Virus record (IMG/VR): IMGVR_UViG_3300005340_000027
Location: 1 to 39,149 of that record
DNA length: 39,149 bases
Strand: one strand, 5' to 3'
From: a virus
Shown piece after piece: positions 1 through 6,140 of this stretch (positions are counted from its first letter, which is position 1; every line of letters begins with the position of its first letter). The notes beneath the pieces are model-generated. The model made no database searches. It had not been told where the DNA came from and saw only the letters and a list, made by a program, of their open reading frames with translations. A program made the position numbers and the translations under genes.

Positions 1-40
1 TTATCAGGGTTATCCCTTGCGATGAGATCTAGCTTGTATT
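1..40. repeat. Left copy of 40-bp terminal direct repeat
   Basis: Bases 1-40 are identical to bases 39110-39149, while the flanking bases differ. The repeat lies inside the terminase reading frame, so it is most simply the overlap left when a circular or circularly permuted molecule was assembled. It is not a gene or an attachment site. Removing one copy gives a circle of 39,109 bp. Confidence 0.97.
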
Positions 41-557
41 GATGATTCTTACCCCTCGGCGTCCCGTTGAAGACAGCCCAGCCCCCGTTTTTCACCAGGA
101 TAGGGCTTATAATCATCTCCCAGCAGGTAGGATCCTGTAGGCTATACTCGCTAAATACACATCCGCAAGGGTTAGTCCCAGCGATAGCGTCAAAGTTATC
201 AGTGCCCACCAGTTGAAATAGAGATCCGTTAAGTAGCCTTATCTTCATCTGTGTCTCATTAGGCTTACCATCGATAATAGAGCGTGGGATAGCGTCTATA
301 ATCCTGTTGCCACTCTCGTCTATGCCATCCCAGATAACAGCTCTGGCCTGGCGGAATGTAGGGAAGAAATAGTAATAGAGCCCTACCTTGCTAAGCATAG
401 CCTTAAGCATAAGCTGTAAGCATTCTATGTCCTTGCCAGCTCTGCGATGCCATACGATTAGAGCGCGCTTCTTCTGTTGATCGAAGATCGCCTGCTCTAG
501 CTCTTTCTGGTACCACCTAGGCTTATAGGGGATATCTATTTGCAAACAGTCGGCCAT
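1..557 (-). CDS. terL: Terminase large subunit, N-terminal part (continues across the join)
   Basis: This is the first 185 codons of the ATP-driven DNA packaging motor; the frame runs off base 1 and continues in frame from 39109 downwards, giving 440 residues in total. The ATPase domain shows an adenine-binding element (YKPRWYQ, residues 11-17), a Walker A motif (WHRRAGKD, 36-43) and a Walker B region (CVFSEY, 133-138). In Walker B the usual Asp before the catalytic Glu is Ser136, with Glu137 kept. The coupling-motif-like FNGTPRG follows. The ATG shares one base with the stop of the small terminase gene (TAATG), so the two are probably translationally coupled. Identification as terminase is firm; the subfamily was not determined. 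Confidence 0.95.
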   Translation of the reverse strand, partial: MADCLQIDIPYKPRWYQKELEQAIFDQQKKRALIVWHRRAGKDIECLQLMLKAMLSKVGLYYYFFPTFRQARAVIWDGIDESGNRIIDAIPRSIIDGKPNETQMKIRLLNGSLFQLVGTDNFDAIAGTNPCGCVFSEYSLQDPTCWEMIISPILVKNGGWAVFNGTPRGKNHQYKLDLIARDNPD

Positions 558-1006
558 TATTCGGCCACATTTTGGCCGTCATCGTCGTTACGGCCAGAAA
601 AGGAAAAGACCACTGACTTAGGCACGTTACTAGCTGAGTTAGCAGACTTTACCTCGATCATCAGGCGTCTGTACTCTGGGTCATAGTTAGCCATTGATGC
701 CTTGATAATAGAGCTGTCTAGTTTGCCTATGATAGCTCCATGCTCACGCCTGGCACCTACAATAGTCTTAGCTATCCTCTTAGCCTCCGCAAACTTCTTG
801 TTTGAAGCGTCCCACTCCTCAGCTCTTTGGTAGGAATATTTCCTCATGCCATAGCAGGTAGCTAGTACCAAAGCATCTTCGTTGCAGCACCACTCTAGTA
901 AGAAGTCTGCCTCTGCTTCTATAGCCTCATCTGTCCATATAGGTGGCCTTCCTCCTTTATTGATAGGAGCATCAACCTGCACTGGCTTTGGTTTTGCTTT
1001 TGCCAT
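557..1006 (-). CDS. terS: Terminase small subunit (probable)
   Basis: This 149-residue basic protein lies directly upstream of the large terminase and overlaps its start by one base. Its N-terminus carries the GGRPPIWTDE element typical of phage small terminases (residues 18-27), followed by a helical region rich in Arg, Lys and Glu suited to DNA recognition and oligomerisation. The small subunit recognises phage DNA and regulates the large subunit during packaging. GAGG lies seven bases before the ATG. Position, size and the GGRPP motif support the call. A close family match was not demonstrated. Confidence 0.8.
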   Translation of the reverse strand: MAKAKPKPVQVDAPINKGGRPPIWTDEAIEAEADFLLEWCCNEDALVLATCYGMRKYSYQRAEEWDASNKKFAEAKRIAKTIVGARREHGAIIGKLDSSIIKASMANYDPEYRRLMIEVKSANSASNVPKSVVFSFSGRNDDDGQNVAE

Positions 1007-1010
1007 AACA

Positions 1011-1044
1011 CCTCAAATTAAATTTTAATATTTACTATTTGAGG
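1011..1044 (-). promoter_or_regulatory. Hairpin over the small terminase ribosome binding site
   Basis: Perfect 8-base arms CCTCAAAT (1011-1018) and ATTTGAGG (1037-1044) flank an AT-rich 18-base loop. In the minus-strand mRNA the 3' arm contains the GAGG ribosome binding site, so folding would hide it. It could be a translational control of packaging genes. The arms are short and the loop is long, so this is suggestive only. Confidence 0.35.
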
Positions 1045-1070
1045 CTGTATGTCAACACATTTTTTGTCAA
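1027..1070 (-). promoter_or_regulatory. Putative promoter for the terminase unit
   Basis: Two perfect TTGACA hexamers lie on the minus strand at 1070-1065 and 1055-1050. The second is followed 17 bases later by AATATT and 19 bases later by TATTAA. The AT-rich stretch AGTAAATATT resembles the motif found before the other late units. The upstream box touches the stop codon of the preceding gene at 1067. Confidence 0.5.
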
Positions 1071-1429
1071 GGATCAAAGAAAGATATTCTAATGCCTTTA
1101 GTCTTGGCTTTCTCTTGTGAATAACTCCAGGATAGCCTAGTATCTCCATCGGCTCTACCTGGCTGTAGGCCTGGGATTAGGTAGTCAGCTACTGAGTCTC
1201 TGATATACTTTAGAGCTCCTTGTAGGTTGTCTGAATCTAGCATCCTAGGGCTTAGCCTAGTAAGCTGTATATGGCAAGGCATGGAAGGCCTGGGCTTCTC
1301 TTTATTTAAGAAGGCCCAGACCTGTTTTTTCTGTGATAAAGTCCGAGAGTGTCGCTTTCTCCAGTGCTCTGAAGCGTTGTTCTCGCTAACAGTGGCTATA
1401 GCTGCAACCCCTGACCATTGTAGATTCAT
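1067..1429 (-). CDS. rusA: RusA-like Holliday junction resolvase (probable)
   Basis: This 120-residue protein has the layout of RusA-type endonucleases. A basic N-terminal half (residues 20-50) is followed by the acidic element LDSDNL...ALKYIRDSVAD, where the Asp residues match those that hold the catalytic metal, then a GRADGDTRLSWSY strand and a short C-terminal strand. RusA enzymes cut Holliday junctions and branched DNA before packaging. The gene sits between the replication genes and terminase, as in many phages, and its start lies immediately after the stop of the upstream gene. The family call rests on motif pattern only. Confidence 0.7.
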   Translation of the reverse strand: MNLQWSGVAAIATVSENNASEHWRKRHSRTLSQKKQVWAFLNKEKPRPSMPCHIQLTRLSPRMLDSDNLQGALKYIRDSVADYLIPGLQPGRADGDTRLSWSYSQEKAKTKGIRISFFDP

Positions 1430-1786
1430 CTAGTACCAAGGATCTGATTCGTCATTTCCGAACGATGGCTGTGTCCAAGTCTGTTGCTGCTTCGGAGCAG
1501 GAGGCTGCAACGGATTTTGCTTTACGTACTCATCGAAGGCTTTAAAGAACTCTATTTCAAACTTCTTCTGCATGTCTCTATCTTCGTACCCGCACTTTCT
1601 GGCATATTTCTTTACCCCATCTTTCTCGTAAGGATCTGAAGGGAAAGCAATCCATCTATTGCCTTGCTTATCAAAGACTGTAATATCTTTAATAAAGAAT
1701 CCACCCCACTTAGGTAATGTTATTGTTACTGACGCTACCATAATGCCTTTTAAAATAGGTCTTACATTAGTTATCTGCATCTTCAT
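1430..1786 (-). CDS. SpoVG-like nucleic-acid-binding protein, possible phage SSB
   Basis: This 118-residue protein starts with a SpoVG-like fold pattern: ITNVRP, then a strand VASVTITL, then FFIKDITVFD...RWIAFPSDPY (residues 4-53). SpoVG proteins bind DNA or RNA. Residues 90-112 are Gln/Pro-rich, and the protein ends in an acidic aromatic tip, NDESDPWY. That recalls the acidic tails of single-stranded DNA binding proteins, which recruit partners. Lying between primase-helicase and RusA, it may be the phage's ssDNA-binding protein; this is inference. The start overlaps the helicase end by 20 bases. The second Met, six bases in, has better spacing from AGGAG and may be the true start. Confidence 0.55.
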   Translation of the reverse strand: MKMQITNVRPILKGIMVASVTITLPKWGGFFIKDITVFDKQGNRWIAFPSDPYEKDGVKKYARKCGYEDRDMQKKFEIEFFKAFDEYVKQNPLQPPAPKQQQTWTQPSFGNDESDPWY

Positions 1787-3263
1787 ATCTCCTATACGTT
1801 CTTTCTGTTGGTGATAAATAAAATTGATTTGGTTCAGAGTATGAGTCTGTTACAGAGCTGTAATAAAGTGTTACAGTTGATTGATTACCTAGAAGTCTGT
1901 TTTTAACAACACTTAGATTTACCTGGTTTATCTTCATAGGGTCTAGGGTATCCATACGAGTTAGCAATAAGATGTTATCTGCATATTGTTTGATTGCTGA
2001 GCTACCCTTTAAGTCATTGATACTTAATGGTCTAGGAGGTCCTTGTATCTGCCTAGGATGAGCAACTAGGATAATACCTACATTGAACTCCATAGCTAGA
2101 GAGTGTAGCTCTCTAACAGTTTCGTCTATATTCTCCAGAGCGGACTTGTTCTGGCCTAGAGAGTGAATATAGTCCAAGTGGTCTAGGATTATATATTCTA
2201 TATTAAAAGCTAGAGCTGCTATTTCAAAGTCTTTCCTGATCTCTTGGATAGAGCTGCCAGTATTCTTTGGGTTTACATAGACATTGTGCTGTAAAGACCA
2301 TTGATAAAAAGACTGTCTTTCTGAGTCTTCAAACTTTCTAACTCTGATGTTTTTAGCTAGTATCATAGAGGCTAGCTTGCGATAGATAACCTTGCAGTCC
2401 ATTTCAAAGCTGTTGATCCAGATAGCTTTATTCTTAGAGGCTAGGTTAGCTGCTAGATTTAAGCAGAAGGTGGTCTTCCCGCAGCCAGTTTCAGCAGAGA
2501 TAACAGTCACCTCACCTTTCCTCACTCCGCCTAGGATCTTATCTAGCCCTTTCCAGCCTGTAGACACTCCGAAGTCTATCTCTTCAAAGAGAGAGGGATC
2601 GGCATCCGACATGTGCTCTAACCGCTCACATTTTGGCCTAACAGCAGAAAATAGCAGGTTAGCCAGGTCTTCAGGTCTTGCAGCTGTATCTATCAGCCAG
2701 TGATTAGCGTCTTTAGGCTCTGTCTCACCTGCTGGGAAAATGATCCTTCGGTACTTGTTGACGGGAAGCATTTTCATAGCTTTAGAGGCTGCAATATTGC
2801 CAGGCTCGTCCATGTCGAAAGCTATATAAACCCTGTCAAACTTTTGCAGGAATCTGTAGTTATTTTTGAAGGTAGCCTCTACAGAGGACGCACCATTAGG
2901 GAGTGATACGCAATTTGTAGCCCCTAGCTGGCATAGAGCTAAGCAGTCGAACTCGCCTTCAGTGATGATTAGGTACTTGGTGTCGTACGGCTCCACTTGG
3001 TTGAAGAAAGGAGCCTTCCAGTCGTCTTTTTCCTTCTCAGGCAGTGAGGTCCAGAATTGCTTTTTCTTGTCGGTTATAGATCTAGCTTTCCATCGAACAA
3101 TCTCGCCATCGATTGAATAGGGAAACCAGACCATTCCGTCAATGGCCGAAATACGTAGTTTGCGGGCCTCTGACGCGTCTAACCATCTTTGGTCGAGGTA
3201 AGATAGCCCTTCGGCATCAAAAGCTCCAGGAAGGGGCTTATTTTGCGTTTTTGAGATATTCAT
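1767..3263 (-). CDS. Primase-helicase: TOPRIM domain fused to DnaB/RecA-type helicase
   Basis: This 498-residue replicative enzyme has the T7 gp4/Twinkle arrangement. Residues 95-155 form a TOPRIM domain (EGEFDCL at 102-108; FDMDEPG at 149-155). Residues 235-470 form a RecA-like helicase with Walker A ETGCGKTT (258-265), Walker B YIILDH (357-362, Asp361) and a motif-H3-like AHPRQ (401-405). The N-terminal zinc-binding module of full primases is not visible, so priming activity is uncertain and the protein may act mainly as helicase. AAAGG lies seven bases before the ATG. It follows the initiator gene, making a compact replication unit. Confidence 0.92.
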   Translation of the reverse strand: MNISKTQNKPLPGAFDAEGLSYLDQRWLDASEARKLRISAIDGMVWFPYSIDGEIVRWKARSITDKKKQFWTSLPEKEKDDWKAPFFNQVEPYDTKYLIITEGEFDCLALCQLGATNCVSLPNGASSVEATFKNNYRFLQKFDRVYIAFDMDEPGNIAASKAMKMLPVNKYRRIIFPAGETEPKDANHWLIDTAARPEDLANLLFSAVRPKCERLEHMSDADPSLFEEIDFGVSTGWKGLDKILGGVRKGEVTVISAETGCGKTTFCLNLAANLASKNKAIWINSFEMDCKVIYRKLASMILAKNIRVRKFEDSERQSFYQWSLQHNVYVNPKNTGSSIQEIRKDFEIAALAFNIEYIILDHLDYIHSLGQNKSALENIDETVRELHSLAMEFNVGIILVAHPRQIQGPPRPLSINDLKGSSAIKQYADNILLLTRMDTLDPMKINQVNLSVVKNRLLGNQSTVTLYYSSVTDSYSEPNQFYLSPTERTYRRYEDADN

Positions 3264-3286
3264 ATAATTCCTTTGGGTTTTGGGTG

Positions 3287-4093
3287 TTATTGGTCTCTTT
3301 CGATTTTTGCCACAAGTGCACTGTCTACCTGCTCATCAGACATCATCGGAAAGAATGGGATGATAGGGGTAGCAGAAGAGCCGTAAGGCGACCTAGCTGC
3401 TTTGGATCTGTGATCTTCCCAGGCGTCCAGCAGCCAGCCACCTTTACGGAAATAGCTGTAGCAGCTAGCGCCTTTGGCGCGCTTGGTTGTTGGCTTGGCT
3501 AGGTAGTAGTCTAGCTTATCTAGCATCCATTCAAGCTGCTGAGCTGGAATCGAAGCTTGGAGCTTGGCAAACTCTTCAACCTTCATAGTCACTAGCTCCC
3601 TTAACGAAATTTGCGTGGGTGCAGGAGCGGCAGCGACACTCTCTCTCTTCTTCTTCTTCTTGTCTTCTTCTTCTTCTTTATTGTGGTCGGTTGCTGGTCG
3701 GTTGCTGGTCGGTTGTTGGACTTTTTGCTGGTCGGTCTTTTCTGAAAAAGCTTCTGTCAGTATCTTGTAGACGGTAAACTTGCTGGTCGACTTGCTGGTC
3801 GCTTTTTCGATGATTTTAGCTTCTAGCATCCAAAACAGCCGGCTTCGCACCTCCCTTTCCCCTAGGCCAGTCTGCTCAGCACACTTAGCTCTACCAAAGA
3901 TAAACTCATATGGCCCAAGCTCTATTTCTTTATGGTCGTGATAAACTTTTCTAGTCTCAGAACTGCAACGGTTGAATATCCATAGCAATAAGATAGCCAT
4001 CTTCATATGGGAGCCATCTGGCTTGGGGTCTAACCATCCATGTTTCTGGAAATAGTGAGGGAATGTAGAGAATGTGAATTCGACTTTAGACAT
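3287..4093 (-). CDS. Replication initiator with winged-helix domain (lambda O-like)
   Basis: This 268-residue protein starts at MSKVEFTF because GAGG lies six bases before that ATG; a longer in-frame extension lacks a good site. Residues 10-105 look like a winged helix (HMKMAILLLWIFNRCS; GLGEREVRSRLFWMLEAKIIEK). Residues 115-165 are Gln, Lys and Glu-rich low complexity, followed by a helical C-terminal region with aromatic clusters. It resembles phage initiators that bind the origin and load the helicase, and it sits directly upstream of the primase-helicase. The low-complexity stretch is encoded by iteron-like DNA repeats, as the lambda O gene holds its own origin. No specific family was assigned. 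Confidence 0.65.
   Translation of the reverse strand: MSKVEFTFSTFPHYFQKHGWLDPKPDGSHMKMAILLLWIFNRCSSETRKVYHDHKEIELGPYEFIFGRAKCAEQTGLGEREVRSRLFWMLEAKIIEKATSKSTSKFTVYKILTEAFSEKTDQQKVQQPTSNRPATDHNKEEEEDKKKKKRESVAAAPAPTQISLRELVTMKVEEFAKLQASIPAQQLEWMLDKLDYYLAKPTTKRAKGASCYSYFRKGGWLLDAWEDHRSKAARSPYGSSATPIIPFFPMMSDEQVDSALVAKIERDQ
3639..3801. other. Candidate replication origin: iterons plus polypyrimidine tract
   Basis: Five exact copies of TTGCTGGTCG (plus strand) start at 3691, 3702, 3725, 3780 and 3792, with a degenerate copy at 3681. The start-to-start distances are 11, 23, 55 and 12, all near multiples of a helical turn. Next to them lies a TTC/CT-rich tract at 3639-3680. The copies fall in all three reading frames of the host gene, so the DNA word, not the protein, is conserved. 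Lambda O has the same layout of iterons beside an asymmetric tract. The origin role is inference. Confidence 0.55.
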
Positions 4094-4208
4094 GTAGTAC
4101 CTCGTTGTTTTTACGAGAGGCACCATGGAAAAGTGATTGCAGACATAATAGCTGTAAGCTATAATGAGGGCACAACAACGTACACTTTCCACAGTGCAAC
4201 TCTAAAAT

Positions 4209-4231
4209 AGCCCGAGCGTCTAACTCGGGCT
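4209..4231 (-). terminator. Hairpin terminator between two minus-strand genes
   Basis: AGCCCGAG (4209-4216) and CTCGGGCT (4224-4231) form an 8-bp stem with a 7-base loop. On the minus strand it is followed by ATTTTAG, a weak U-run. On the plus strand it is followed by GTTTGCTTTT. It could act weakly in both directions. It lies just after the stop of the 4255-4584 gene and before the initiator gene. Confidence 0.6.
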
Positions 4232-4254
4232 GTTTGCTTTTAAAGCTATCACTT

Positions 4255-4584
4255 TCAATATTCTTTGGCAAATGGAACATGGCCGCCCTCCACGCAAAAC
4301 ATAAGGCGGGCATCTTGCACAGGCATGCCCACATCTTCCGCCTTATACACATATCTAGGCTTTAGGTAGATGTAGTCATTGGTCTCATGAGACACAATAG
4401 ACCCTCTAAGCTCCAGATACTCTAGGCAGTTGCTGAATCTAGTATCCTGCGAGACACCTTGCATAGGGAAAGGCTTGCAGCCTTTGGCAGCGTATATCTC
4501 GCATAGAGTAAAGAAAGTGGCGCAGATCCGTTCATGCCAGCTATCTAATATAGGCACGCACTTAGCGCAGAAGCAGATAATCAT
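4255..4584 (-). CDS. Hypothetical protein, Cys-rich N-terminus
   Basis: This 109-residue protein was not recognised. The N-terminus holds several cysteines (C5, C9, C21, C28, C36). The C-terminal half resembles a small helix-strand unit (CLEYLELRGSIV ... DYIYLKPRYV) that could be a winged-helix remnant. Its ATG overlaps the stop of the upstream gene by four bases (ATGA), so it is probably co-translated with it. It ends just before a hairpin terminator and so closes the unit that begins near the regulator. Confidence 0.6.
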   Translation of the reverse strand: MIICFCAKCVPILDSWHERICATFFTLCEIYAAKGCKPFPMQGVSQDTRFSNCLEYLELRGSIVSHETNDYIYLKPRYVYKAEDVGMPVQDARLMFCVEGGHVPFAKEY

Positions 4585-4862
4585 CTAAGCGTAAGCTCCT
4601 CTTCATCCCAGCCCACTAGCTCTATGACATACTTGTCTATGATAAATACGTAGCTGAGTAGCATAGAGGACGATAGCAGGATTAGATCGTGCTTAAACTT
4701 GGCCCTAGAGGTTAGAAATAGGTCGTTGATATCTGCATAGGGAGCATAGACCTTGCAGTCTTGGTCCATCTGCTCCCACAGCTGTAGATAGGTATCTAAC
4801 GCCTTGGGGCATTGCTTCGCTATGATCTTAAGGTAGGCTTGGGGGGGTGTTTGAATGGGCAT
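4581..4862 (-). CDS. Hypothetical helical protein, first gene after the operator-like repeat
   Basis: This 93-residue protein of unknown function is mostly helical (AYLKIIAKQCPKALDTYLQLWEQMD; FKHDLILLSSSMLLSYVFIIDKYVIE). The pattern resembles small phage DNA-binding or anti-repressor-type proteins, but no family is recognised. A strong AGGAGAGG lies one base before the ATG. A near-perfect inverted repeat lies just upstream, suggesting repressor control. The C-terminus overlaps the next gene by four bases. Confidence 0.6.
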   Translation of the reverse strand: MPIQTPPQAYLKIIAKQCPKALDTYLQLWEQMDQDCKVYAPYADINDLFLTSRAKFKHDLILLSSSMLLSYVFIIDKYVIELVGWDEEELTLR

Positions 4863-4871
4863 TCCTCTCCT

Positions 4872-4906
4872 AACTTTTATATGTGTTATGCTACATATGA
4901 AAAGTT
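4872..4906. promoter_or_regulatory. Operator-like inverted repeat
   Basis: AACTTTTATATGT (4872-4884) and ACATATGAAAAGTT (4893-4906) are inverted copies differing by one inserted base, separated by eight bases. The repeat sits ten bases from the start of the 4581-4862 gene, overlapping any promoter there. The regulator at 5189-5491 is an obvious candidate to bind it. A mRNA hairpin is also possible. Confidence 0.45.
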
Positions 4907-5134
4907 GGAAAAAAAATAACCGCCATGCTATGTTTGACGTGTTCTGTTATCAATTCAACTGGTTTTGGGCCCCTGCCAGGGGGCCCGTCCAACCTTTCTA
5001 GTATATCCAGTCTTTATAAAGTTATTGCAAAAACTTGTCAAAGCAATAGTTTACCCATTTCCTTCCCCTTCCAATAATTTTCTTTACATGCTATCGTGAC
5101 ATAAACCACCCTTAAACTATTCAAAGGCGGATTT
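4907..5134. other. Gene-free control region with several inverted repeats
   Basis: No gene is visible in this stretch. It holds a GC-rich hairpin (GGGCCCC 4967-4973 with GGGGCCC 4980-4986) without a convincing U-run, a perfect palindrome CTTTATAAAG (5012-5021), and a looser inverted repeat (5017-5028 with 5043-5053). The concentration of dyad symmetries beside a repressor gene points to regulatory use. A secondary origin cannot be excluded. Confidence 0.35.
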
Positions 5135-5266
5135 ATGTGGGAAACAATCAAGCAGATGGCAGAAGACATAAAAGCAGACCCGATGTCGTTAGTCCTCTGT
5201 TTTGGCTTTTTTGGGCTTCTTCTTTTTGGCATCATCGCGTTCTTTTTCTGCCTTCTCTTCTCTTAA
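5135..5266 (+). CDS. Possible small membrane protein, antisense to the regulator's 3' end
   Basis: The frame encodes 43 residues: a soluble charged segment (residues 1-17) followed by about 25 hydrophobic residues (LVLCFGFFGLLLFGIIAFFF) that could span the membrane. GGCGG lies five bases before the ATG. The hydrophobic half is antisense to the Lys-rich tail of the regulator on the minus strand, where Lys AAA/AAG codons read as Phe and Leu. The frame could therefore be an accident of composition. Function unknown. Confidence 0.3.
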   Translation: MWETIKQMAEDIKADPMSLVLCFGFFGLLLFGIIAFFFCLLFS

Positions 5267-5491
5267 CCTCTGTCTAAGCTTGGGGTTTTGTGGGGATACT
5301 TCCCCTTTAGGCCTTAGCAGGTCTTTTAGCTTCACCGCCCCCTCTGTCGCATCTTGAATCGCTAGGGCTACCCTTAGCCCAGGCTCTACACCAGCAAGGA
5401 TCTTATGCATGGTGCTAATGCATATGTCGCACCTTCTGGCTAGCACTGAAACAGGTGTTCCGTACTTATCTAGGTATTCTCTTAGCTTCAT
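5189..5491 (-). CDS. Cro/CI-like helix-turn-helix regulator
   Basis: This 100-residue DNA-binding protein has a helix-turn-helix at residues 12-45 (TPVSVLARRCDICISTMHKIL, with a following ALAIQDATEG helix), as in Cro/CI repressors. The C-terminal 30 residues are very rich in Lys, Glu and Arg. The start is placed at MKLREYL because AAGGGAAG precedes that ATG; a longer GTG start at 5554 lacks a good site. It sits opposite the recombination cluster, with a strong promoter between 5570 and 5597. It probably controls the early switch. No CI cleavage domain is present, so it is Cro-sized. Confidence 0.75.
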   Translation of the reverse strand: MKLREYLDKYGTPVSVLARRCDICISTMHKILAGVEPGLRVALAIQDATEGAVKLKDLLRPKGEVSPQNPKLRQRLREEKAEKERDDAKKKKPKKAKTED

Positions 5492-5538
5492 AATCTTCCC
5501 TTGTACGCTATTTTTAATGGTATCGCTTGCTATTAATT

Positions 5539-5567
5539 TTGCCACGTGATACACTCATTCATATACA
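5539..5567 (+). promoter_or_regulatory. Putative early rightward promoter
   Basis: TTGCCA (5539-5544) and TATACA (5562-5567) are separated by exactly 17 bases on the plus strand, upstream of the recombination cluster. It overlaps the minus-strand promoter of the regulator: their -10 boxes are two bases apart and the two point through each other. A second weaker pair, TTGCTA (5527-5532) and TACACT (5550-5555), also has 17-base spacing. Confidence 0.5.
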
Positions 5568-5569
5568 AC

Positions 5570-5597
5570 GATATAACACACCGAGGATAGGTGTCAA
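5570..5597 (-). promoter_or_regulatory. Putative promoter of the Cro/CI-like regulator
   Basis: A perfect TTGACA (minus strand, 5597-5592) and TATATC (5575-5570) are spaced by 16 bases, giving a start near 5563, about 70 bases before the regulator's ATG. This is the best sigma70-like promoter in the region. The pentamers ACACC and GGTGT form a small dyad within the spacer. Confidence 0.55.
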
Positions 5598-5634
5598 GCG
5601 TTATCGGATAGGAAAGGCTTAATCAGGAGCTTAT

Positions 5635-5820
5635 ATGTCATATCAGTTAACAGGGGTTTTACACGGCCAGCGATACTCAAGAGATCTGTCAGATTACACG
5701 ATAGCCCTTATGATGTTCGAAGCTAATCCTCTTAAGAGCTTGTGGGAAGTAAAAGAGGATGGGACGAAAAAACTTCTGATGAGAAGAAAAGAAAAAGTAG
5801 TAAACTTAAAATTTAAATAG
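5635..5820 (+). CDS. Hypothetical early protein
   Basis: This 61-residue basic protein was not recognised. It has a strand-rich start (SYQLTGVLHGQRYSRDL) and a Lys/Arg-rich end (KKLLMRRKEKVV). CAGGAG lies five bases before the ATG. It is the first gene of the plus-strand cluster that includes the exonuclease and annealase, so an early role in takeover or recombination is plausible but unproven. Confidence 0.6.
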   Translation: MSYQLTGVLHGQRYSRDLSDYTIALMMFEANPLKSLWEVKEDGTKKLLMRRKEKVVNLKFK

Positions 5821-5828
5821 GAGCCATC

Positions 5829-6140
5829 ATGTTATACACAGACGAAATGATTATCAAAGCCCATTATCAAGACTTTATAGCTAGGGAGACGTATGCACGG
5901 TACAAAGAAATTGTGAAAGAATCCTTTAGTGTAGTCGGCCAGGACTTAGCTGCGGATTTTTTAAAGCTGCTGAGTGCCGCACATTCGTTAGATATGCCAG
6001 AGGCTGACATATTTATCAAGAAATTGAAGCTATCAGACAAAGACTTCTGCTGTATCGATGACGATCAAAAGAAGTACATGGACCTTATAGAAGAAGAAAG
6101 ACTCGCTTACTATTCTGGGTGGGATTATGTCGAAGCCTAA
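5829..6140 (+). CDS. Hypothetical early protein
   Basis: This 103-residue acidic, mostly helical protein was not recognised. AGGAG lies five bases before the ATG. It ends in YYSGWDYVEA and overlaps the exonuclease gene by 14 bases, which implies co-translation with it. An accessory role to the exonuclease or annealase is possible from context alone. Confidence 0.6.
   Translation: MLYTDEMIIKAHYQDFIARETYARYKEIVKESFSVVGQDLAADFLKLLSAAHSLDMPEADIFIKKLKLSDKDFCCIDDDQKKYMDLIEEERLAYYSGWDYVEA

Noticed and set aside
1-40. Phage attachment site or fixed direct terminal repeat
   Set aside because: The repeat lies inside the terminase coding frame and its length matches an assembly overlap. No integrase or neighbouring att-like tRNA edge is present, and true terminal repeats of podoviruses are usually longer and lie outside this gene.
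3640-3720. CRISPR-like array suggested by short repeats
   Set aside because: The repeats are 10 bases with irregular spacing and no spacers; they fit iterons within a coding gene.
4086-4352. 88-residue minus-strand frame between the initiator and the 4255 gene
   Set aside because: It overlaps three better-supported features (the start of the initiator gene, the terminator hairpin and the end of the 4255 gene), has no ribosome site, and shows composition unlike neighbours.
4967-4986. GC-rich hairpin read as a terminator
   Set aside because: The stem is good, but neither strand has a U-run after it. Kept as part of the control region only.
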